Shown in pieces: positions 22,153 to 33,533 of a stretch of DNA of 64,000 nucleotides. Both the position numbers and the translations under genes were made by a program. The notes under the pieces were generated by a model that saw only the letters and a list, made by a program, of their open reading frames with translations, had not been told where the DNA came from and did not search any database. Source of the DNA: Polytrichum commune (lineage: Eukaryota; Streptophyta; Polytrichopsida; Polytrichales; Polytrichaceae); contig OX485803.1 of the NCBI GenBank assembly GCA_950295325.1, positions 29,016,001-29,080,000 on the forward strand, given 5' to 3'. Position 1 is the first letter of the stretch; each line of letters begins with the position of its first letter.

Positions 22153-24684
22153 CTTAGTCAGCATCACAAACATTAAACTACACCCACCAACCTCCATAAC
22201 TAAGACTTCTATCCACTAAGCTATGACACACTTGATTTTGTGGGTGAGGTGGGCAAATTAAGAGGCGGCATGTGGTTGTGAGGGGCCGAGCAACTTGTAT
22301 TGCAGGTTACTATAATGAAAAGCTGATTCAATAACACCTTATCTTACCCGTGGCCACTTTAGAGTCATGACACAACTAATATTGGCATTAAACTTGGTAT
22401 TCAATGGCAAATGACTCAAGTAGAATCTGCCAATGATGTTGTCCATTTACACAACATTGAACGTTAAAAGAGTTCCCCCCTATAACACTAGAGTGGGAAG
22501 CAAATAATCTTTGATTTCATAGCCTAGATCAACGTCTTCCTCAACTCCAATTTCAGAGATTTCAAGTTCTTTGGTCACAGTTCGCAATTGCTAACCTACT
22601 CAAGCTTCTAATGCTTAAACCCAACAGTTGGATGATTCCATAGAGCTAGAGGTGTCCACATTAGCCTCGCCTACCTTAAATGCTCTTGGTCTAACTTATT
22701 GCTCGAGCTAATGACATTATAATCAGGTCAAAGCTCACACATCTCATGTTTGTATACACTCTTTGTGGGGAGTGAAAGATGCTTGGGCTTAATTGCATCA
22801 TAGCTATGTGTGGCAATGATTTTAATTTCGGCTATGGCTGGTGATTTGCAGCTCTAGATATAGAAATAGATTATTATGAAGTTATTTTATTATTTTGTGA
22901 ATGAAATAGCTAGAAATACCCCTTAACTCGTAAAAATGAAATGAAATCATCAACTTTGGATGATTGTGTGTAAATTTGGATGAAATTTTGTTTCATCATG
23001 CATATGTGGCTTCGTCACTCCAATGGTTGTAGCCAATATTCTCCTTTTGCAAATTTGAAATAAGTATCACTGATGTGTGGTGTCACACTCCTAACCCCAA
23101 AATATGAACAATATCCATGTGATCATGTGTTTTAAGCAGTGGAACTCCAAAACACAAAATTGTAGTTGTTGTTCGATGAACATAAGTTTGCCTTGTTTGA
23201 AGATGTTGTAAGAAAGAAAATTACCCAGTAGAGTTATTTGCATAACAAAGTGGATGACACCATGGGTTTAGTCTCAAACCATGAGTTAATGAGGATTAAC
23301 CCTAAGTCACCCAAGTTTTCTTAATGCTCAAATCAACATACAAAAAAATGGTGTCTAGCTATCAAAAATCAACTTTCTAGGTTGTCCTACCAGGCTAGGT
23401 CGGCCAATTGCATAGGCCTATATGGAATTTAAGATAGTGGGTCCCGTGCCCGTGCCCTATTTTAGATCCTAAAATTCTCTCAAAGTTTGAGAGGTGGAAG
23501 AAAAGGTCCCAAAAGTTTCACCCAACTTTCAAAATAAGCTTCGATATACGACAAACTAATGAGCTCTTAATAGAAAGTTTTTTCAAAGAAAGATCAAACC
23601 CACGGTTTCGTCCCTCTTTGAGAGACTTTACATATAACTCTAGTATGTGTGGAGTTTTTTTTTTTTTTTTTGAAATGTAACATGATTTACAAAAATATAT
23701 GAAGTTTGATGTTTATTCTCATGCAAATAAATTTGGGCATGTTTTCAAAGCTTGGAATTTTTGGGTAAATTCATTTCTATGGGTCAATCTATTGATACAC
23801 TTTCTATACATTTTAATCTCATGGGAGATATATGAATCCTTGCGATTTGGAGGCTTTTATACTCTCAAGATTAGATGGAAATTTGATATATAAATATATA
23901 TATTGATACTAATTTACATAATAAATGGATAAATATTAAAATTTATTAAGATATATTACATTCTTATATGTGCGTGCAATTCTATTGAAGGATCCTACCA
24001 TTCAACTCAAGCATAAATTTGGATTTCCTTGGTCCAACAAACTCAAACAACTGATATGTAAGTAGGATTCGACTAACTCTAAGTCCAAAATCATCATGCA
24101 CTGAATTCTATAGTAGGATCCTACAACATGATTGTATTGTAGGCCCCTCGGATTTGCAGATTTGGTTATGATAATATTATAGCATTGGTTTTGATAATGT
24201 TTTCACTATTCGACATTTGAGTATATGGATTTAACATCGTAATATAAATATTTGATTCTTTTTCCATCATACTTCAATAGCTTAATAATCAAATAATCAC
24301 TAAAGATTCACATATCTCCCATAAAATTAGGCATATTAGAAGTGTATCGACATATTCGCTCATAGAATTGAAGCAACCAAAAAGTTTCAATTTTGAAAAT
24401 ATGTCCAGATTTACTAAAACACGTGTTACTTAAATACGTATGCACAAAATGAAACAAAAATCATTTGGCTTCTTTGGGGTGGAGATTAGGTGCAAATAAG
24501 GCTCCGGCCAATGAACATGAGAACTATCCGCTAGTTATAAATGAACCGATTAGGTTTGAGAAACAACTAGTCAAAGTTGAAAGACTTCATGAAAATTGTC
24601 GATTGTTTTAGAGGAATCTAAAGACTATGCCTCAAAGTAATGAAGAAAAACCGAAAGATCACAACATGTAACTGGTGGACTTGG
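22153..24684. other. AT-rich intergenic DNA
   Basis: No gene is visible. There is an 18-nt T run near 23650 and AT-rich sequence with no coding character. Confidence 0.4.
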
Positions 24685-24700
24685 AAACACTAGGATTTTG

Positions 24701-24881
24701 GGTCCGAGATGACCTTAAACTACCGGGTGATGGTGGAGAGATACCCAAATCTCAAGGAAGAGGTTGGCGGTTCGAATCCCGGTTGTGAAATTTCCTCTCT
24801 ACTTGATGGAAGACTTGCCAGGTGGTCAACTGCCTCCTATGCTTTGGTGTTGGCTTGTCGGCTTTCTGTCTCAAAAAAAAA
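24701..24881 (+). mobile_element. tRNA-derived SINE, copy 2, with 16-bp target-site duplication
   Basis: A second copy of the element at 8128. It begins GGTCCGAGATGACC, has a perfect B box GGTTCGAATCC (about 24768-24778) and ends in an A tail. It is flanked by AAACACTAGGATTTTG (24685-24700) and AAACACTAGGATTATG (24882-24897), a 16-bp duplication with one mismatch. The intact B box makes this the better candidate for a recently active copy. Confidence 0.88.
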
Positions 24882-24897
24882 AAACACTAGGATTATG

Positions 24898-26097
24898 ACC
24901 GATTATATCCAAAATCGGACATAAACTTCAGCCTTATCGAATGATAAAATTGGGCAATATATGCAACCACATTGTAGATACCCCATGAGATGGATTCTAT
25001 GTTTTTATTAGAATGGAGGCTAATTTAGGTTCCACATACCACAAAATACCCAAGGTAGAGAAAAATTCACCCATAAAAGTAAAAAATGATCAATACAAAA
25101 GTAAAATTTTGAAATAAAATGTGAACAAACAAAAAACCAACTAGAGTACTTTCAAAATTAAGCCCTAGATTCGAAACAAAGTTCAACACATCTTGTTGTT
25201 TGATATGTATGTATGTATGTATGTGTATGATTTAAAAAAAATTAGGATTATGTATCTAGAATGTAGATGTGAAAGTCTAGATTTTAATCTTACAATTGTG
25301 TAATGATTTTAGCATTTAAGTGCCTCTAGAGCATGCTTTATATTTGATATATTTCAACCAAAATAAAAGGCCCCTTCTTGAAATTTTATTATATCTAGTA
25401 TCTAAGTAAACCCACCCTGTGCCAGTTCCACTTAACCCTTGAAGGACGTGGGGTCTCGATATACAACCATATACACATTTTACGCATGCCTCACCAAGTT
25501 CATCATATATTTCACGGATACTAAGAACAAGGTTTTTCTTTGTGGAAAACATTGTTCAAGAACGTTTGTTCTAGATTGTTCAAGAACGTTACTTCCGCTC
25601 ACATGTGGATTTTAGGGTTCATGAAGATTGTACAAGGTTTGAGGTCTTGAAATGTGTCAAAATTCAACGTACGTTTTTTATGTGTTTCTTGACATTTTGG
25701 AACGGTCTAAAACAATTTTTGTTCTAGAATGTCATGAAGGTGCTACCATTCTTAGTACCCGTGATATATGTATGTGTTTAAAACCTTATTGTATACATTG
25801 TCTTATGCCAAGGAGAAAATTAAAAAATACTCGTACTAGACACTGATGATCAAAATACACCATATGTATTCACATTCGAAGGCATCCGAGTTGCGTAATT
25901 GAAGTTAAATCTTTGATAACATCAAAGTGTTTTAACTAATAACTAGGATTTAAGTATATTTGGATTTATGCATGAATCTTGGACAATTCCAACCACCAAT
26001 ATATGTATGACGTACACTAGATCAAAAAACTACACAAATATGGTGGTTGGCAAACATGAAATACAAAGATTTAAAGTCGTGGTTGTTGTGTTCTTGC
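24898..26097. other. AT-rich intergenic DNA
   Basis: No gene is visible. It contains a short (GTAT)n run near 25205-25225. Confidence 0.4.
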
Positions 26098-26099
26098 TT

Positions 26100-26100
<1 letters not shown>

Positions 26101-26155
<55 letters not shown>
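26101..26155. repeat. (TTG)n trinucleotide microsatellite
   Basis: About 18 TTG units. They create artificial poly-leucine (plus) and poly-asparagine (minus) frames, not proteins. Confidence 0.97.
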
Positions 26156-26156
<1 letters not shown>

Positions 26157-26565
26157 GATGTTTTTATCCCCACAAGTGCACATCCCTTATTATTTTTGGA
26201 CAAGTGATTTGTCCAAATATACTTAAATGTTAGATTTATTTGAATATTGCACTTGAAGTTTAAGTTAATATTGGATAGGGTCACTTTTGATATTATTAGC
26301 TAAAAATGAAAGTATGTGCCTCATATACAATAATTTATGCTTAGACGAGCCCAACATGGGCCTCTTGGGGTGAGTTTCCATATAGGCCGCTAACCCACCA
26401 GATTTTAGTGTGAACAAGAACAAACCTGCCCAATTGCACATGAAATCTAGTGGGAGAGGGTATGTATATGCCAACTAGCTACTCCCATCTTCTCAAATTT
26501 GGGCCCACTTACTAACTTCCTCCTCCTTCTAAAATGGGTCTCAATCCTTTGATGATTGGCACTTG

Positions 26566-26746
26566 TAGATTAAAGATTCTTTAGTGCGGTGCATGGAAGT
26601 CTAGTGGCACGTGTCCACATCCCTTCACATTCTAGTGGCCTGCCAGAATGTGGTTGGATGGTGGTTTGTGCTTAACTACATGCGAACACCTCTGACCCAC
26701 TACTTTCTAGATCTAGTGGATGAGCGGCCTACATGAAAACTTACCC
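26566..26746. repeat. Dispersed repeat, copy 2 (pair with 21974-22152)
   Basis: A diverged copy of the 21974 repeat in the same orientation, with the same ordered blocks. Confidence 0.7.
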
Positions 26747-26907
26747 TAAAACGCTTAGGGATTAACCCGGCCCAAATTCTTGGTGCATGTCCCCTAATTG
26801 AGACAATAATGTAAGTTTAGAAAGTGGGAGGGAACGACGTCCCTAGATTTGGGGAGAAAATAACTCTAGAATGGGAAGAGGTGAGAGAAGCCTGCTTATG
26901 TTTGGAC

Positions 26908-27000
26908 TTGGCATGCCCTTTGGTTATTATTAAGGCAAAGCTAGATACTCAAAGCCTCTTGAGCCATTTTGAGACAAGAAAATAGGTGTTGGAATTTGGT
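26908..27000. repeat. Dispersed 'CCCTTTGGT' repeat, copy 1 of 3
   Basis: The block GCATGCCCTTTGGT, followed by AAAGCT and a TTGAGAC(A)A-type end, recurs at 28068-28165 and 29500-29610. This copy directly precedes the Harbinger-like MITE relic at 27028. Confidence 0.6.
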
Positions 27001-27027
27001 TATTGACAAAAATGGGTCCACTCCTCA

Positions 27028-27527
27028 AGGCCACTTCACACACCAGCCAAGAGCTGTGACCATGAAATTGTGAGAGCCCAAAAGAAAGTGTCCAAAGGCC
27101 GTTCCAAGGCACTTCCAAAATTGTGTAGTGTGGTCACGGATCCTCAAGTGTAGTGTGAAGTCATATGTGAGCAGGCCCTCAACCAAATGTTGTTTCAATG
27201 AAATTCTATTCATACGGGTCCTCACACATGTTAAAATAGAATAAATCAACAGTTGTGAGCGTTCATAGTGTCATGGTCTCCTGGTTTGGTGTTAGGCCTA
27301 CCTCCAAGAGGTGGTTTTTGAAGACAGTCCAAATGACCATGAAACAAGATCCATTCGATGTCATGTAGGAAATCCATGTAGACATTACACCCATCTTGCA
27401 TTCACATACTCCGTTGGTCCCTCAAGTGTAGTGTAAAGTGAACTTGGACCGGCTCCGCCTTTTCCACCAATGAGAGTGCTTGAAGTGAAATGGTCAAGGG
27501 CTCCCAGTTTCATGTGTGAAGTCGCTC
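27028..27527 (-). mobile_element. Harbinger-like MITE relic (minus orientation)
   Basis: It begins GGCCACTTCACACACCAG and ends in GTGTGAAGTCGCTCT, degenerate forms of the TIR of the intact copy at 62247. The interior runs in the opposite orientation, including CAAGTGTAGTGTGAAGTCATA and the CATGTAGGAAATCCATGTAG block. The terminal G and several 3' bases are mutated. Confidence 0.7.
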
Positions 27528-30032
27528 TCATACTCTACAAATTCATTCTACTAAACATACATCTCGACCCACACAAGCAACTACACCGGTTATCCCAATT
27601 AGTAAGGGAGGGCTAATATTGACTATGGAAATTCGTGAAGGCGATACTAAATTTTTTTTACGCTATGAAATTATTGCCACCAAAAGATCAAGGAAGCACT
27701 ATTCATCCTAACATTATTCGCTTTTCCATATAATTTCTTTTATCACTCTACAAACATTTTAGAATACACACTAATTTCCTTGAAATGCATGATAAACGAG
27801 CATGTATTTGTGAAATCAGTATCACTTAGTACAAGGTTAAGCTATCACTAATTTTGAGACTTGGAAAAACAATGTGTGTTTTTTGATAATTAGTACCACA
27901 CACACTAATTGGGATAATCGGCGTAGTTGATAAAAAAGATTTCAAAATAACAATAAGTAAAAGGAAGTGGGAGACCAATGACCCTATATTTGGAAGAAAG
28001 AAAAAGAAAAAGAAAAAAGAAAAAAGAAAATTCATCCTTTATTGAGAAGGAAGAGACCTAGGTGTTGTTGCCCATGACCTGCCCTTTGGTCCTTGTAAAC
28101 CAAAGCTAAAGACTTGAAGCCTCTTGAGCCATGTTTTTTTGGGGGGGGGCAAAGGTGTTAGAATTGGGTCCTCTCCTCATACTTCACAAAGTCGTTTCTA
28201 TGAAACGTACATCTTGACCCACACAAATAGTCCATTGATGAGAAATATTCTAAAACAAGTGGCTAATTGCAAGAGTGTTCTGTCCTAGTATTTCTCTTTT
28301 GGTAGATGAGGTCACGTAACTGCATATTTGATTTCATGATTTTACAAACCAATTTAACAATAGGTTCTACCAATTTCATTGGAATCGTGAACCAAGTTCA
28401 CTATATAAACAACCAATATAACTTGCACTTTCAACCAATATCACTACATGTTGTGAACAATTTCATGGTTTGGTACCCATGTTTACAGTTTCACAAAATT
28501 GTTCTCATGAATTATGTAACTTTATTTCAAAGAATGGTATATCATGTATAAGATTCTTCTGATTGCTCCCCACAACTAGTTCTATCCACTGTATGAATTG
28601 CTTCCAAGTAGATTCTAGTGTCAAACCTAGTACGAAAACAATGCTCGGAGGCTCTCACCAGAAACTAGATGCCACACAACTTGGCACCACACTCCAAACA
28701 CGTTTTGTGCTTTGGTCACGTGGTCAACATTCTTCCCACACGCAAGTCCACAACCCCACTACACTCTCAAATCCACGAGAATGTGCACTCTAATTACATT
28801 GGGTTTGTGTTGCTTGCTTCAATGTATTGTAGTCAAAGACCATATAAGAACTAGTGTTGCTTGCTTATGGCTTCAAGGTTGATGAAAATACCAAAGATAA
28901 AATTGATGGCAAGGCTAGAGGCTTCCATGTAAACACATAACAAAGAGGAACCAATGAACAACGAGAAGGCAAAGAATGTGAAACGAAGAGGCGAGAAGTT
29001 GAGAATACGAAAATCACATAATGTGAAAAGACTTGTGACATTGGTTTGGGAGATTCATGAAGTTGCTCGAGGTAAAGGTCCATTGTCATGAAATTGAGGT
29101 GTGCCACATGTCAAGTTGGTCTAGAATTATTATGAACTAAATTTAGAAGGTTCTTGAAATTGGTAGAACACTTTGGTAACATTGGTTGGAAGGTTCGTGA
29201 ACGAGCTTGGAACCTTCGTGAAATTAACTTTGCACTTTCATGAAGTCATCTTACCAAAGAAGTGTCTTGTGCCTGTGGCCAATTATGGTTGGTTGTTTGA
29301 CCAAGACCAAATTTGGCTCATTTTAGAGACCACTTTACATCAATAATCACTTGCAATTGGACTCTACTCGAAGAGCAAGTTACTAACGCCATGTTGTGGT
29401 TGGTTCTAATTGGTTGCCAAACTTTGGCCCAGTTCAGAGACCACCCCTAGGTTTCTTCCCGTTGGGTGGAGCCAATAAACAATAAGTTATGTTGCCTTGG
29501 CATGCCCTTTGGTCCTTGTAAGATAAAGCTGGAGACTTAAAACTTCATGACCCACTTTGAGACAAAAGAAAAAAACACAAAAAGTGATTGAAGTCGAGTC
29601 ATTGGGCCATCTCCACATATTCACAAAGTCATGCATGTTTAGACTATGGTGAAGAAATGCACCGATCTGTCAAGAATTTCAGCCCAAGACAAGGATATTT
29701 AAGGCAATCGTTGAGGTAATGACAACATACAAAATGGAAGAACAAAAAAACAAAAAGGTCCTCAAATTGGAGTTCTTTGGAGGCCAAGTTTCTTGTCCGA
29801 GGGTTTGATGATGCTAAAGAAACTTGACCTTTGGAGAACTCCCTTAGCAAAAAGTGTTGCCATGTGGACAACCATGACATTTTCTCATCCATGCTTGAAG
29901 TTCTCCACCGGAGAAGTCTTGGCCATTGCACAAACCCCGGTCAATGAAGAACCCATTCTGTAGCCAATCATATTTCTCCATTCCCCTAAAATTCTTGACC
30001 AATGCACTTCTTCACCGTAGTCTAAACCCTCA
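27528..30032. other. Intergenic DNA with dispersed repeats
   Basis: No gene is visible. It contains copies 2 and 3 of the CCCTTTGGT repeat (about 28068-28165 and 29500-29610), A-rich runs near 28000-28030, and a copy near 29280-29370 of the segment at 7696. Confidence 0.45.
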
Positions 30033-30519
30033 TGGCCACTTCACCTAAAAGATTGAAGGCTTGTGACCATTGCACTTCAAGCACTCTCATTGGTGGAAAA
30101 GGCGGAGCCAGTCCAAGTTCGCTTCACACTACGCTCGAGGGACCAACAAAGTAACTGAATGCAAGATGGATGTAAAGTCTACATGGATTCCTACATGACA
30201 TCAAATGGATCATGTTTCATGGTCACTTGGACTAGTTTCATGGTCACTTGGATTAGTTTCAAAAGCGGGAGACCAATCCACTCCGAAATCTCACAACCGT
30301 TGCTTTATAATGTTTTATCATGTGTGAGTACCCCCGCATGAAACATAAATGCATTGAAATAGTATTCTGGTTGAGGGCCCGGTCACATATGACTTCACAT
30401 TACACTCGAGGGCCCGTGACTACACTACATAATTTTGGAAGGGTCTTGGGACGGCCTTTGGACACTTTCGTTTGGGCTCTCACAATATCATGGTCACGGC
30501 TCTCTCGGCTCGTGTGTAC
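30033..30519 (+). mobile_element. Harbinger-like MITE, right end truncated
   Basis: It starts GGCCACTTCACCTAAAAG and carries the interior GCAAGATGGATGTAAAGTC and TCACATATGACTTCACA in the same order as the intact copy at 62247. It stops at CGTGTGTAC, so the right TIR is lost. It lies within ~120 bp of the CHR19 leader, where such elements often accumulate. Confidence 0.7.
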
Positions 30520-30639
30520 AAAAACGTACATCTCGACCCACACAAATAGCTCATTGGTGGAAACTATTTTAAAGCAAATCAAACTAAAAAGAAAGTGGGT
30601 GGGAGGAAGGGACCCTTGTGTTAAAAAACACCCAAAGAA

Positions 30640-33533
30640 AGGAAGCGAAGAAGGGCAGGGAAAGGAAAGGAAAAGGAAAGAGGCTGGCCCAAGAGAGACC
30701 CCTTCATAGGTTAATAAGTCATCCTGCCCTGCAGCTTACTAAAGCCAGGCAAAGCTATCGAAGGCAGACTTCGGCTGAAGAACGAACAACGAGTGAAGGA
30801 AAACACAGCTCCAAGGCCAACGACAGCCAATTAGGGTTTGGGTCCCAGCCCCTCTCTCTCTCTCTCTCATATCATATCTCTCGCCCATGAGGTGACACCC
30901 GCGAGGGTTAGTGAGCTCTCTGTCTTACTTATGCGTCATCCATCCCCTTTCTCATCTCCACGCCATCCTCTCTCTCTCTCTCTCTCTCCTACTACTACAT
31001 ACTACCTATTTTCAACATCATCCGATTCCGTCTTCTCTCTCTCTCTCTCTTTCACTCAGGGTTTCTGTCGGTCACGGTCCTTTTTAATCTTTATTTTATT
31101 AAAAATACCTAAACATCGCTAAGTTAGTTCGCCGGTCAGCGAGGGTTTTAAGTTTTACCGACCGAGTCACTCCTGGTTAGTAGCCGCGACGGTGTCGCTT
31201 TTTTGTGCACCGCCTAATTCGTATGATGGTGTATGTTGCCGCCGCCGTCGTCGTCGTCGTCGTCGTCACCTGTGATTAGTTAGTACTTCTTGATGAGTGT
31301 CCGCATCATGGCGTCAGCCACCGGAGCGGCCTGCCGCGTTTCTTCGCGGCTGTTGTCGACTTGTAGTTTTGGTTCGCTGCCGGATACGAATCCGAGGTTG
31401 CATACACTTGGTCGTCAGTGTTCTGGTGTTATTGTGGGAGGTGAATGTGAACCGTAGTTGGTATGTATAGGGGAGATAGGGCCGTGACGTGACGTGACGT
31501 GGCGTGGATGGTAGTAATCCGGGGAGCTTAGAGGTTTTCAGAATCGATTGATTTCTTTTTTCCTTTTTTCCTTTTTCATTAGCGTTGTGGGCGTTTGTGT
31601 GTGTGCCAGGTTCGCCAGTTCGTGCAGTGTGTGTAAGTAGATAGGGGGGAGGGGTTTAGTGAGTTAGTGTCGTTTGTTCAGCTGGGAGATTGATGAGTTT
31701 TGTGGAAATTGTCACTGTCTTTTAGTAGCAACTTTTATATTTATTCTTCGCAGCAATTCATTTCAGCTGATAGGTAGGTAGGTTTCAACTTATGCTACGC
31801 TTGCGAGGTAGCATTAGGTTCTTGTGGACGTCCAACTTAGGTCTCTCGGGCTTTGAATTTAGCATAAAGTTCATGAGAATGAGAATCCGCTGCTTTTCAT
31901 CAGCACAGAGCTTGCCCCTGTTTTTTCCTTTTTCAACTCTGGTAAAATTTGCGCTTCTTTCTCGGACGTTGATTTGTCATGGGTGTGTCTATTTGGCAAT
32001 GTTCTATATCAATGAATTATGGTGGACCTCAGCCTGCAGGGTACTAGTGCACAATTTTCCGAATATTGATTAGTGCTTATTACAATGTTGAGGATCTTTA
32101 TAGTACGAAGTAGAGATCAATGGTATCCCTTGCACACACGGGGGTTATGAGTTGAGAGTAGGAGCTCTGCATTCTTTAATTATTTCGTTGTTGTCGGCTC
32201 GTTACGTCACCCAGAGTTTATGTTGTACGTTTAGAGTCTTACAATCGGCAATGGAGCGCTTATTGCAGTTTAACACAAGAGCTTTGTCGCAATGTCAGAA
32301 AGTTGCTGGGAAATTAGGGTTTGATACTTCACCCATGCAAGGGTTTCCCTCTCTCTCTCTATATATATATTTGGTCTTGCAACTTTTCTATGTGACTCCA
32401 TCGCAATGTACTGGAGAATATAGCGTTAAAATATATATATACTTCTCGAGGAAGCTTCATCTTCATTTATGCGATTTCTGTCCAATGTCTAGTATCAAAA
32501 CGTAGTGACCGACAATACTACTCGAAGAATAATGATGTTTATATTCCCGGGTACATGTTGGCAGGTCATAATTCCTCTTTTTTGAGGTCTGGCTTAACTA
32601 ACGCATAATCTATGTCGAAATGCAGCTGTTCCCTTGCACCAAACCTTTTGGTATCTAGTGAAAGGTGCATGTTGCGGACGTGATTTGGAGGATTGATTGA
32701 GGTCAATTTGAATACCCATCGAGGGGATCACAGGCCTCTCAGGTCAGTGTCATATACCGCTTATCTCTGAAAATATATGGCCACCCAGGTCTTGCATATG
32801 AAGTGAAAAGCTCAACTGCATAAACCGAATTGCTTGCGGAGTTAAATTGGCCAACTTCCTTTTTTCTGAATAAGGGAGTAGTTGGCCCCTTCGTTTCTCT
32901 TTTCGGGCAATCACCATGGCAACTAATGGGTTTCTAACATAGACAAAAGATAAAAGCAGCGGATATTAAAAAAACTGTTGCCAGCACTAGCTAGGGAGGA
33001 AACGCTTGAGGAGATTAGTTGTACTGTCCAGGAAGATGAGGATCGTGAGATGCAGTTTTACCTGTAATGCTAACTTGTTTACATAAACCCCTAATCTGGA
33101 TACAAGACAAGTATATGTGGCTCGGACCTCTTACTAAGGGATATTTGAGCTTGGAGGAGTCACAATTAGAATAGGTGATAAGAGATGAAGTATTTGAAGA
33201 TAAGGAAAAATTGTATTGATGTCAATGACTCTGATGTCAGCTTGTTAATTTATTGGTAGTTCTCAATTGATTCTGTCGAAGTTATTTTGTCTCTCTGTGG
33301 CTATGTTGACAATATTGGATATGAGAACAAGTTTGAAAGAATGAGAAGCAGAATGTGCATTTAGTGGTTCAAATTCAAACATCGACAGGTCATAAGGCGT
33401 AGCGCATTTTTATGCCAGGGAGCTTTCCATGTGTGTAGTCTCCACGTATTCACTCAAACTTATGCCTTAATAATCTTATCATGTGCAGGTGGAATCGTAT
33501 TGCATCATTTAATATTCTGGCTCAAAATCAACA
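30640..33533 (+). promoter_or_regulatory. CHR19 promoter and long intron-containing 5' leader
   Basis: Sequence becomes GC-rich with repeated CT tracts (30850-30868, 30970-30987, 31033-31050), as in plant core promoters and leaders. A (GCC)n/(GTC)n stretch lies at 31238-31266. At 31484-31506 there is an iterated TGACG motif ending ACGTGGCGTGG, a candidate bZIP (TGA/ABRE-type) site. At least one leader intron is likely: donor CTCAG|GTCAGT at 32742 and acceptor TGTGCAG at 33489, 45 bp before the ATG. The transcription start is not resolved. Confidence 0.5.

Noticed and set aside
25968-26284. Poly-leucine and poly-asparagine open frames
   Set aside because: Produced by the TTG trinucleotide repeat.
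31792-32505. Open frames in the CHR19 leader
   Set aside because: They lie in intron-like DNA, lack family similarity and have no splice-supported continuation.
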